Assembly: GCF_900231165.1 (NCBI RefSeq)
Contig: NZ_LT960614.1
Coordinates: forward strand, 3,969,501-4,033,500
Length of the DNA stretch: 64,000 nucleotides
DNA from: Hartmannibacter diazotrophicus
GTDB lineage: Bacteria; Pseudomonadota; Alphaproteobacteria; Rhizobiales; Pleomorphomonadaceae
Reading direction: 5' to 3'
Shown: positions 44,217-52,174 of the stretch, in pieces
How positions within the stretch are numbered: position 1 is the first letter of the stretch
How the letters are laid out: each line of letters starts with the position of its first letter
Program-made: the position numbers and the translations under genes
Notes under the pieces: generated by a model
Databases searched by the model: none
What the model was told of the DNA's origin: nothing
The model's input: the letters and a program-made list of their open reading frames with translations, nothing else

Positions 44217-45425
44217 ATGACCGACACATCATCCTCCCTTACCAGCGCTGAGCTGGATCTCGAGAACACCGAACCGGCCGCGTGGAGCCCTGCCACCTGG
44301 TTCGCGGTTCTTTCGCTGGCGGCCACCAGTTTCGCGCTTGTATCGGCAGAATTTTTGCCGGCGGGCCTGCTGACGCCCATGGCACGCGACCTCGCGATCA
44401 GCGAGGGAACAGCCGGACAGGTCGTTACCGCCACTGCTTCCGTGGGCGCCGTCACAGCCTTGCTCAGCAATGTCCTGATCGGCAAACTGAACCGCAAGAC
44501 GGTGCTCGTGGGCCTCAGTGCGTTGGCGATTGGCTCCAATATTCTTGCAGCCTTCGCCGCGGATTTCTGGCTACTGCTTTTGGGACGCGCCGGGCTCGGC
44601 ATTGCGCTGAGCGGCTTTTGGGCGCTTTCGGTTGCGGTCGTCTCCAGACTGGTCGGCGCCAATGCCACAGGTCGAGGGATGGCCATCGTCACGCTCGGCG
44701 TCTCTCTGGCCACGATCGCGGCGCCTTCGATTGGTGCAGTGATCAGCGACTGGATAGGCTGGCGTAGTGCCATGACGATGACAGCCGGGCTGGCCGCGAT
44801 TGCCATGCTGTTGCAGATCGTGAGCTTGCCAACGCTGCCTGCTAGTAAAAGCAACAGTCTTTCCGACGTTTTCCGGCTGACCCGGCGGCGTGGAGTTCAG
44901 CTGGGAATGCTGGCAATTCTTCTTTTGATGACGGGGCATTTCGCCGGCTCGGTCTATGTACGGCCTTTCCTCGAGCAGGTGACGCTACTTGAAACCGGTC
45001 CCATTGCTCTCGCGCTGCTTGGATTTGGCATTGCCTCCGTCGTCGGCAACGTTGCTGGCGGGCGGCTGGCGGACGCCAGTATTCACATGGCGCTCGCTGT
45101 CAACGCGGTGCTGATGACGTCTGCATCGTTCGCCCTGGTGCTTTGGGGCACGCATATCGGCGTCGCCTTCATCCTCGTCACGCTTTGGGGCTTCGCCTTC
45201 GGAATGGCACCGGTCGTCCTTCCGACCAACCTGTCCCGTAGTGCCCCAGACGCCTTGGAGGCAGCCGGCAGCCTGATGGTCGTCTCGTTTCAGGTCGCGA
45301 TCACCATCGGCGCGGTCTTGGGCGGCTTTATCGTCGATCGCTATGGCGCGATCGGGCCCCTGACTCTTACTGCGGCCCTCGCCGCTTCCACGGTCGCCTT
45401 AGCGCTCACACAGCCGCGCACATGA
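44217..45425 (+). CDS. MFS transporter, DHA1 type (NepI/AraJ-like)
   Basis: 402 residues, 12 hydrophobic helices. Features of the DHA1 sugar/nucleoside/drug efflux group: SAEFLPAGLLTPMARDLAIS in helix 1-2 and the LIGKLNRKTVLVG loop. Start at MTDTSSS with GGAGATACTTCT ahead. Paired with the AraC regulator; no terminator seen after it. Substrate unknown. Confidence 0.92.
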   Translation: MTDTSSSLTSAELDLENTEPAAWSPATWFAVLSLAATSFALVSAEFLPAGLLTPMARDLAISEGTAGQVVTATASVGAVTALLSNVLIGKLNRKTVLVGLSALAIGSNILAAFAADFWLLLLGRAGLGIALSGFWALSVAVVSRLVGANATGRGMAIVTLGVSLATIAAPSIGAVISDWIGWRSAMTMTAGLAAIAMLLQIVSLPTLPASKSNSLSDVFRLTRRRGVQLGMLAILLLMTGHFAGSVYVRPFLEQVTLLETGPIALALLGFGIASVVGNVAGGRLADASIHMALAVNAVLMTSASFALVLWGTHIGVAFILVTLWGFAFGMAPVVLPTNLSRSAPDALEAAGSLMVVSFQVAITIGAVLGGFIVDRYGAIGPLTLTAALAASTVALALTQPRT

Positions 45426-45771
45426 TCTTTGTTCTCGGTCCGGTTCCCAGGCATCCATCAAGCGGACGACACCGTAAGTCTTGCCCCCGTCCAAAGCAGC
45501 AGTTGGTCGCAACGTGCTGACAGAACAGCGCGTTGCAAATATTGCTGCCGGTAATCGCAGGTATCATCGATTTGCCAGTCTATATATGCGGCTCTGCCTT
45601 CAGCGTGTTTCCCGCCATGATGGCTGTGCCTCAATAGCGTGATGTCCATCAAGACTCGGCGCCAATCGGCGCCGAACGCTTGCCGCTTCACAATGCGTGC
45701 CGTCCAAGTGGAGGGGGTGGTTGCCTCAACCGGAATCGAACCGCTATGGCCACGATCTGAAAACAAATCAT
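45426..45771. other. Region without a supported gene, containing a tRNA-3'-end-like string
   Basis: On the minus strand, 45745 down to 45718 reads like the T arm and acceptor end of a tRNA (GCGGTTCGATTCCGG, then TGAGGCAACCA). The 5' part of a tRNA that could pair with it is missing. Such 3' ends are often left as attachment-site copies by integrated elements. A 114-codon minus frame across here (45458-45802) resembles no protein I know. Confidence 0.4.
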
Positions 45772-46055
45772 TCAAATCTTGAAGCAATTCTCTCGATGCC
45801 ACTGGAGAAAATGCGGGTGAGGCCGCTCGTATGGTCGCGATGGCATAATCGCCCTGCCGGACTTGTTGATCAGACCCTCTATGCTCTCACGATCACTGGT
45901 TTGTCGCGAAATCAAAATATCCAGGTCATCCGAAAGGCCGATCAGGCCGCGATCGAACATCCAATGCGCCGTTCCGGATAGAGCGATGCCATTGCCGAAA
46001 AGATCAGGGCCATTTGCCTCTACAGGTCGGACACCCGTGCGCTGCGCACAGTCTC
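45772..46055 (-). pseudogene. 5'-truncated HNH restriction endonuclease remnant
   Basis: The frame reads RPVEANGPDLFGNGIALSG, then TAHWMFDRGLIGLSDDLDIL, and ends FLQWHRENCFKI, the C-terminal part of HNH-type putative restriction endonucleases (HNH_2-like: N-G-x-x-L...H-x-x-F-D-x-G-L...W-H-R-E-N). The N-terminal two thirds, including the first histidine of the motif, are absent; the homology stops at about 46030-46055, against the end of rhaM. No start codon of its own, so not functional. Confidence 0.65.
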
Positions 46056-46370
46056 TCAGGGCAGATGAAACATCTTCGTGAGCGGAACCTCGACCGGCCG
46101 GTTGCCCGGTTCGACCGCCATGATGTCGGCCATGTAGTCCCACCATTTGCGCACGATGGCATTGGATGGGATCGAGGCCATGTCGTGATCCGGCGAGCGC
46201 TTCAGGACGGAGAAGAGGTGGTTCGTCTCCTCGTCGAGCCAGATGGAATAGTCGAAAACGCCGGCGTCCTTCAGAACCTTGGAAAGGTCCGGCCAGATGT
46301 CGTCATGGCGGCGCTTGTATTCCTCCGCCATGCCCGGATGGAGGATCATCCGGAAGGCAATCGTCTCCAT
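46056..46370 (-). CDS. rhaM: L-rhamnose mutarotase
   Basis: 104 residues, full length. It interconverts alpha and beta anomers of L-rhamnose before isomerisation. Family marks: AFRMILHPGMAEEYKRRHD with the catalytic histidine, FDYSIWLDEETNHLFSVLK, and the C-terminal WWDYMADIM. In Rhizobium leguminosarum the counterpart is rhaU in the transport operon; here it is the last gene of the rhaD-rhaI unit, 20 bases after rhaI. Confidence 0.95.
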   Translation of the reverse strand: METIAFRMILHPGMAEEYKRRHDDIWPDLSKVLKDAGVFDYSIWLDEETNHLFSVLKRSPDHDMASIPSNAIVRKWWDYMADIMAVEPGNRPVEVPLTKMFHLP

Positions 46371-46390
46371 GTCCCGTCTCCGTTTGCCGT

Positions 46391-47683
46391 TCAGACGATT
46401 CCGCCACCGCCGCTCGTGACCGCCGGGCGTTCCGCCGCGACTTTGGCGCGATAGCCGCTAGCGCGGTAGCAGGCGACCGGATCGATGGCGCCGCCGCTTT
46501 CCAGCCGTGCCATGGCGAGGATTGGCTCAACGTCGGTGCGGAAAGCCGCCTTCAGCGTCTGCGAAGCCATGAGAGCGTCGTTGTCCTGCTGGTAGCCGCC
46601 AAGGGCCTTGCGGTCGACGAGCAGGCCCTGCGCATAGGCGCGGGCAACTTCCGTCGCGCTCACCATCAGGCTCTCGATCGGATCGGTGACATTATGCGAT
46701 TGGTCGAGCATATGGGCGGGATCGAAACCCGGGGCTCCGCTCACCTCCGCGTCCACCAGTTCGTTGAAGACGAGGAACAGGCGGTAGGGATCGATCGAGC
46801 CGGTATCGAGATCGTCGTCGCCGTATTTGCTGTCGTTGAAGTGGAAGCCGCCAAGCTTCTTGAACTGAATGAGGCGAGCAACGATCATCTCGATATTGGT
46901 GTTCGGCGCATGGTGGCCGAGGTCGACGAGACAGAATGCCTTGGGCCCCAATTCCTGCGCGATCAGGTAGTTGGTGCCCCAGTCCTGAACGACGGTCGAA
47001 TAGAAGGCCGGCTCGAACATCTTGTGCTCGGTGAAGATGCGCCAATCATCCGGCAACGCCGCGTAGATCGACTTCATCGCGTCGAGATAGCGTTCGAAGG
47101 CACGGATGAAATGGCTCTGGCCGGGGAAATTGGAGCCATCGCCGACCCAGACCGTGAGCGCTTTCGACCCGAGCGCCTTGCCGATCTCGATGCACTCAAG
47201 ATTATGCTCGACGGCCTGCGCGCGCGTTGCCGCGTCGGTGTGCGACAGCGAGCCGAACTTATAGGAGCGGCCCTGCCCCGGCTGGTCCTGAAAGGTGTTG
47301 GAATTCATGGCATCGAAGCCGAGACCGAGGTCGTCGCCGCGTTGCTTCAACGCCGAAAGGTCGCCCACCTTGTCCCACGGAATGTGCAGGGACACTGTCG
47401 GCGTTGCCCGCGTCAGTTCGTGAATGACAGCGCAGTCTTCCAGCTTGTCGAAGATGCCGCGCGGCTCGCCTGCCCCTGGAAAGCGGGCAAAGCGGGTTCC
47501 GCCCGTTCCAACGCCCCAGGACGGGATGGCAACGCCATAGGCCGCGACCTTCCGCTTGATGTCATCAATGGCGATCCCGCGCCGGGCAAGTGTCTCGCCG
47601 AGGCGGTCGTAGTCGGTACGAAGGGCGGCAAGACGGCCCTCGTTGTCAGCGTCGATCACGCTGGCGGAAATCATGCTGGTCAT
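46391..47683 (-). CDS. rhaI: L-rhamnose isomerase, Rhizobium type
   Basis: 430 residues, cytoplasmic TIM-barrel isomerase turning L-rhamnose into L-rhamnulose. Metal-site segments are visible: FTEHKMFEPAFYS, FCLVDLGHHAPNTNIEMIV, GGFHFNDSKYGDDDLD. This is the RhaI form found with bifunctional RhaD, distinct from E. coli RhaA. Second gene of rhaDIM, 12 bases after rhaD. Start at 47683 or the ATG three codons later. Confidence 0.95.
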   Translation of the reverse strand: MTSMISASVIDADNEGRLAALRTDYDRLGETLARRGIAIDDIKRKVAAYGVAIPSWGVGTGGTRFARFPGAGEPRGIFDKLEDCAVIHELTRATPTVSLHIPWDKVGDLSALKQRGDDLGLGFDAMNSNTFQDQPGQGRSYKFGSLSHTDAATRAQAVEHNLECIEIGKALGSKALTVWVGDGSNFPGQSHFIRAFERYLDAMKSIYAALPDDWRIFTEHKMFEPAFYSTVVQDWGTNYLIAQELGPKAFCLVDLGHHAPNTNIEMIVARLIQFKKLGGFHFNDSKYGDDDLDTGSIDPYRLFLVFNELVDAEVSGAPGFDPAHMLDQSHNVTDPIESLMVSATEVARAYAQGLLVDRKALGGYQQDNDALMASQTLKAAFRTDVEPILAMARLESGGAIDPVACYRASGYRAKVAAERPAVTSGGGGIV

Positions 47684-47695
47684 CTTATCCCGCCC

Positions 47696-49795
47696 TCAAC
47701 GCGTGAAGGACTGGGCGTTGCCCGCGTCGACGTTGACGATGTTGCCGGTCGATTTGGCCGACATGTCGGAGGCGAAGAAGTAGATCGCCTCGGCGATGTC
47801 CTCCGGATAGACGCTGCGCTTCAGCATCGAGCGGTCGCGGTAGTGCGCCTCCAGTTCGTCGACACCCATGTTGTAGGCCGCCGCGCGCTGCTCCTTCCAT
47901 TCGCCGGTCCAGATCTTGGAGCCGCGCAACACAGCGTCCGGGTTCACCACGTTGACACGGATGCCGGCCGACGCCCCTTCCAGGGCCAGACAGCGGGCAA
48001 GGTGGATTTCGGCCGCCTTGGCGGTGCAATAGGCCGAAGCGCCGGGCGAGGCGGCAAGACCGTTCTTGGAGGCAACGAAGACGACGTTGCCGCCAATCTT
48101 CTGCGTGCGGAAAAGCTTGAAGGCCTCGCGCGAGACGAGGAAATAGCCCGTAGCGAGAATGTCGATGTTCTTGTTCCACAGCGCCAGCGAGGTTTCCTCG
48201 ATGGGGGCGGACGATGCCAGCCCGGCATTGGAGACGAGGATATCGAGGCCACCGAATTCGACGATGCAATCCTTGTAGCCGGTCTCGATCGCGTCTTCCG
48301 AGACGACATTCATGACGACGCTGCGCACGTTGTCAGCCCCGAAGGCCGAGGTGAGTTCGTCCTTGGCGGCATCCAGCGCCGGCTCGTCGATGTCGGCGAG
48401 CATGACGCAGGCGCCCTCGCGGGCGAGCCGTGCCGCCGTTGCCTTGCCTATGCCGCCTGCCCCGCCGGTGACGAGCGCGATCTTGCCGGCAAGCGCCTTC
48501 GGCTTCGGCATGCGCTGGAGCTTTGCTTCCTCCAGCAGCCAGTATTCGATGTCGAAGGCCTCCTGCTCCGGCAGGCCGCAATAGGTGGAGACCGAGGAGG
48601 CGCCGCGCATGACGTTGATGGCGTTGACATAGAACTCGCCGGAAATGCGCGCCGTTGCCTTGTCCTTGGCGAAGGTGATCATGCCGACGCCGGGCACGAG
48701 ATAGACGACGGCATTCGGGTCGCGCATCGCCGGGCTCGTCTCGCGCTTGCAGCGCTCGTAATAGGCCGCATAGTCCGCCCGGTAAGCCTCGATGGCGGCG
48801 GGAAGGCCGACGACGGTCTTCTCGATATCCGGGTGTGCGGGATCGAAATCGATCACCAGCGGGCGGATCTTGGTGCGCAGGAAATGGTCGGGGCAGCTCG
48901 TGCCCAGCGCCGCGAGGCTCTCCAGCGCATTGGAACCGACGAATTCGAGCACGGCAGCGCTGTCGTCGAAATGGCCGAGCTTGCCCTCGTCTGCCCCAAT
49001 TAACCCGCGGATCACCGGCATCAGGCGGCTCGCGACGCTGCGGCGCTCGGCGGGCTCCAACGTCGGGACCTTCTGGCCGCCGAAGACCTCGCCGGTGATT
49101 TCTTCCTCGAACCAGGCGATCGCCTTGTTGATGATCTCGATCGTCGTCTCGTAGCTTTCCCTTGCGGTGTCGCCCCAGGTGAAAAGCCCGTGGCTTTCCA
49201 GCACGAGGCCGCGCGCGTCTGGGTTCTCCAGGCAGAATTTTTCAAGCCAGAGGCCCAGTTCGTAGCCGGGACGCTTCCAGGGCAGCCAGCCGATCTCGTC
49301 GCCGAAGATCTTCTGCGTCAGTTCCCGGCTGTTGGCGGAGGCGGCAATCGCGATGATCGCATCGGGGTGCATGTGATCGACGTGCGGCTTCGGCACATAG
49401 GCATGCAGCGGCGTATCGATGGAGGCGGCACGCGGATTGAGATTGAAGGTGCAGTGGGGCAGATAGCCGACCATCTCGTCTTCGAAGTCGACACCGCGGT
49501 AGACGTCCTTCAGCGCGCGCAGCTTGTCCATGTAGAGGGTCGAAAAGCCGTCGCGCTTGATGGTGCCAACGTCGCCGCCCGAGCCCTTGACCCAGAGCAC
49601 CTCGACCTCCCCGCCCGTCAGCGGGTCCTTTTCCATAACCTTGGCCGACGTGTTGCCGCCGCCGTAATTCGTGACTCGCTTGTCGGAGCCGAGAAGATTG
49701 GAGCGGTAGATCAGCCGTTCGGCCTCCGTCATGCTCGCCGCCCTTGCCTCGTCCCAGAGGTTCTCAAGACGGGCACCCGGATTTCTCGTCAGCAT
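47696..49795 (-). CDS. rhaD: Bifunctional rhamnulose-1-phosphate aldolase / lactaldehyde dehydrogenase
   Basis: 699 residues. The N-terminal class II aldolase domain (TNYGGGNTSAKV, HAYVPKPHVDHMHPDAIIAI with zinc histidines, VLESHGLFTWG) splits rhamnulose-1-phosphate to dihydroxyacetone phosphate and L-lactaldehyde. The C-terminal short-chain dehydrogenase domain from about residue 430 (VTGGAGGIGKATA, SNAGLASS, YCTAKAAE) oxidises the lactaldehyde. The catalytic Y-x-x-x-K is YCTAK. First gene of the minus operon, facing the RhaR operator. Confidence 0.97.
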   Translation of the reverse strand: MLTRNPGARLENLWDEARAASMTEAERLIYRSNLLGSDKRVTNYGGGNTSAKVMEKDPLTGGEVEVLWVKGSGGDVGTIKRDGFSTLYMDKLRALKDVYRGVDFEDEMVGYLPHCTFNLNPRAASIDTPLHAYVPKPHVDHMHPDAIIAIAASANSRELTQKIFGDEIGWLPWKRPGYELGLWLEKFCLENPDARGLVLESHGLFTWGDTARESYETTIEIINKAIAWFEEEITGEVFGGQKVPTLEPAERRSVASRLMPVIRGLIGADEGKLGHFDDSAAVLEFVGSNALESLAALGTSCPDHFLRTKIRPLVIDFDPAHPDIEKTVVGLPAAIEAYRADYAAYYERCKRETSPAMRDPNAVVYLVPGVGMITFAKDKATARISGEFYVNAINVMRGASSVSTYCGLPEQEAFDIEYWLLEEAKLQRMPKPKALAGKIALVTGGAGGIGKATAARLAREGACVMLADIDEPALDAAKDELTSAFGADNVRSVVMNVVSEDAIETGYKDCIVEFGGLDILVSNAGLASSAPIEETSLALWNKNIDILATGYFLVSREAFKLFRTQKIGGNVVFVASKNGLAASPGASAYCTAKAAEIHLARCLALEGASAGIRVNVVNPDAVLRGSKIWTGEWKEQRAAAYNMGVDELEAHYRDRSMLKRSVYPEDIAEAIYFFASDMSAKSTGNIVNVDAGNAQSFTR

Positions 49796-49982
49796 CGCTG
49801 CATTCCTTCAAGATCGTTCGAACGGCAAGACGTCGCTCACCGGCAGAACGCCGGCCGACATCGCGGCTCCCAGGAAGATTGAAACCATGGCGGAATTTCT
49901 TGCTTCGAATGGACCGGCCGATGCCGATCGCTTCTGTCTCCGCCGCCCTCCACGCCGCCAAAATCCGCCAAACATGGCACCA

Positions 49983-50056
49983 TGTCAATCACAAACAATC
50001 ATTTTCAGTCATATTGCGGCGCAATAAAGCGATTTAGTGATTGTTTGTGATTGACA
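49983..50056. promoter_or_regulatory. Operator of the rhamnose locus: 19-bp perfect inverted repeat
   Basis: TGTCAATCACAAACAATCA (49983-50001) is matched exactly by its reverse complement at 50038-50056. Between them lies a small palindrome ATTGC-GGC-GCAAT (50013-50025). It sits in the divergent region between rhaD and rhaR, 43 bases before the rhaR start, and is the likely site of the DeoR-type regulator RhaR acting on both operons. The rest of the 303-base gap holds no gene. Confidence 0.85.
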
Positions 50057-50098
50057 GTGCTCGAAACAGATGCCTAGATGATCGAAATGGGAGGTGTC

Positions 50099-50905
50099 AT
50101 GCACGAACGTGAGCGTCATCGGATCATTCTGTCGGCCGTCCAGGAAAAGCCGATGGTGACGGTCGCCGAACTGGTCGATCTGACCGAAAGCTCGGAAGCC
50201 ACGATCCGGCGCGACATCGCCGCGCTGCACGTGCAAAAGCGCCTGCGCCGGGTGCGCGGCGGTGCGGAGGCGCTCAGTCCGCCGCAGTTCGTCGGACTGG
50301 CCGGCCGGCCCTTCTCGGTCAATGCAACCAAGCACGCGAGGGAAAAGCAGGCGATCGCACGCGAAGCGGTGGCTCTTTGCGAGGATGGCGAGTCGATCAT
50401 CATCAACGGCGGGACGACGACCTTCCAGATGGTGCATTTCCTCGCGAACCGGCGGCTTCAGGTCTTCACCAACTCGTTCCCGATCGCCGAGCACCTTTTG
50501 AAGCATTCGAAGAACACGGTGATGCTCTCCGGCGGGGTGATCTACCGCGAGCAGAACATCATCCTGAGCCCCTTCGAGAATGACGTAACGCGCAATTTCT
50601 GGGCGCGGCGGATGTTCATGGGCGCGCAGGGCCTCGGGCCGCTCGGATTGATGGAAACCGATCCGCTGCTGATCCAGGCGGAGCAGAAGCTGGTCGACCA
50701 AGCCGACGAACTGGTGGTTCTGGCCGATTCCTCGAAGTTCCGGCAGCGCTCGAGCCTCATTCTCTGCGGTCTGAAACGGATCGCAACCGTCATTACGGAT
50801 TCGGGGATCGAGGACCGCGATGCCGCGATGCTGGAAAACGCCGGCTGCAGCCTGATTGTCGCCGATGCGCAGAGTGTGCCGGAGGTCAGAAGCGAACCGG
50901 CCTGA
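50099..50905 (+). CDS. rhaR: DeoR-family regulator of rhamnose catabolism
   Basis: 268 residues: N-terminal DeoR HTH (VTVAELVDLTESSEATIRRD) and a sugar-phosphate-sensing DeoRC domain (IIINGGTTTFQMVHFL, GVIYREQNIILSPFE, VVLADSSKFRQRSSL). Rhizobial RhaR is a negative regulator relieved by a rhamnose intermediate. GGGAGG six bases ahead fixes the start at 50099. First gene of rhaRSTPQK. Confidence 0.95.
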   Translation: MHERERHRIILSAVQEKPMVTVAELVDLTESSEATIRRDIAALHVQKRLRRVRGGAEALSPPQFVGLAGRPFSVNATKHAREKQAIAREAVALCEDGESIIINGGTTTFQMVHFLANRRLQVFTNSFPIAEHLLKHSKNTVMLSGGVIYREQNIILSPFENDVTRNFWARRMFMGAQGLGPLGLMETDPLLIQAEQKLVDQADELVVLADSSKFRQRSSLILCGLKRIATVITDSGIEDRDAAMLENAGCSLIVADAQSVPEVRSEPA

Positions 50906-50959
50906 CAGGAAAAACCAAAAAGCCAACGGGCAAATGACCCGCCAGAGGGAGGAAAAAGG

Positions 50960-51949
50960 ATGAAACTCGCCAAATTGTTGCTGGCAACCGTCGCGGTTGC
51001 CTCCGTCATGACTGTCAACGTGGCCGAGGCCGCCGACAAGAAGATCGCCCTTGTCGTCAAAGCGCTCGGCATCGGTTTCTTCGAGGCCGCAGCCAAGGGC
51101 GCCAACGAGGCGGCCAAGGAACTCGGCGACGTCGAGGTGATCTACACCGGCCCGACCGACACGACCGCCGAGGGCCAGATCGAGGTGATCAACGCCCTGA
51201 TCGCCCAGAAGGTGGACGCCATCGCCGTCTCGGCCAATGACCAGGACGCGCTGGTGCCGACCCTGAAGAAAGCCATGCAGCGCGGGATCAAGGTCATTTC
51301 CTGGGATTCGGGCGTCGCGCCGGAAGGGCGCATGATGCACCTCAACCCCTCGTCCAATCCCCTCATCGGCAACATGATCATCAAGCTGGCCGCCGACAAT
51401 CTGCCGGACGGCGGTGACGTCGCTGTGCTCTCGGCCTCCGCCACGGCGACCAACCAGAACACCTGGATCGCCGAGATGAACAAGGTGATGCCGAACTATC
51501 CGGGCATCAACGTGGTGGCGACCGTCTATGGCGACGACCTCGCCGACAAGTCCTACCGCGAGGCGGAAGGCCTGATGAAGACTTACCCGAACCTGAAGGC
51601 GATCATCGCGCCGACCTCAGTCGGCATCGTTGCCGCGGCGCAGGCGGTGGAAGACGCCGGCATGGTCGGCAAGGTCAACGTCACGGGCCTCGGCCTTCCC
51701 TCCGAAATGGCCGGCCACGTTCACGCCGGGTCCTCCAAGTCCTTCGCGATCTGGAACCCGATCGACCTTGGCTATGCGGCAACCATGATCGCCAACGACC
51801 TGATCGGCGGCGCAGAGGCCAAGCCCAGCGCCGAGCTCAACATGGGACGCATCGGCAAGGTGACGCTCGACGACACCAATTCCGGCGCCATGTCCGACCC
51901 GTTCATCTACGACGCCAGCAACGTCGACGAGTTCGCCAAGATCTTCTGA
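50960..51949 (+). CDS. rhaS: Rhamnose ABC transporter substrate-binding protein
   Basis: 329 residues, periplasmic. Signal peptide to about residue 25 (VAVASVMTVNVAEAAD). Type I periplasmic sugar-binding fold (LGIGFFEAAAKGANEAAKEL, ISWDSGVAP, AIIAPTSVGIVAAAQAV). Best ribosome site of the operon (GGAGGAAAAAGG), fitting high expression. A strong stem-loop follows before rhaT. Confidence 0.95.
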   Translation: MKLAKLLLATVAVASVMTVNVAEAADKKIALVVKALGIGFFEAAAKGANEAAKELGDVEVIYTGPTDTTAEGQIEVINALIAQKVDAIAVSANDQDALVPTLKKAMQRGIKVISWDSGVAPEGRMMHLNPSSNPLIGNMIIKLAADNLPDGGDVAVLSASATATNQNTWIAEMNKVMPNYPGINVVATVYGDDLADKSYREAEGLMKTYPNLKAIIAPTSVGIVAAAQAVEDAGMVGKVNVTGLGLPSEMAGHVHAGSSKSFAIWNPIDLGYAATMIANDLIGGAEAKPSAELNMGRIGKVTLDDTNSGAMSDPFIYDASNVDEFAKIF

Positions 51950-52050
51950 TCGGCCGCGATTGCGAGACCGGCCGGCGGAACGCACCGCCGGCCGGCAGCA
52001 AGGACGCTTGGGAGCCAAACGCCTCTCGCCCTGATCCTCGAACGCCCTTT

Positions 52051-52082
52051 GTCGTCATTCCCGCGAAAGCGGGAATGACGAC
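52051..52082 (+). repeat. 14-bp perfect stem with GAAA loop between rhaS and rhaT
   Basis: GTCGTCATTCCCGC and GCGGGAATGACGAC pair completely around a GAAA (GNRA) tetraloop; flanking GCCTCTC (52021-52027) and GAGAGGC (52084-52090) can pair too. No T-run. It resembles the REP-like ATTCCCGC-GCGGGAAT elements scattered in many proteobacterial genomes, and in this place would protect rhaS mRNA from 3' decay. The other bases of 51950-52174 hold no gene. Confidence 0.75.
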
Positions 52083-52174
52083 GGAGAGGCCGGGAACGTC
52101 GCAAATGCAGAGGCGGACGGCGAACCGACCTCGCCCTAACCAAACTTAGACGCGAAACCGACTGGATAGCCCCC

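Noticed and set aside
45458-45802. 114-codon minus frame after the HNH remnant
   Set aside because: Crosses the tRNA-like string, no recognisable domain, start overlaps the end of the HNH frame by chance.
46166-49003. Very long open frame on the + strand (over 900 codons) antisense to rhaM-rhaI-rhaD
   Set aside because: It mirrors three certain genes; high G+C suppresses stop codons in the antisense frame. Its translation has no domain.
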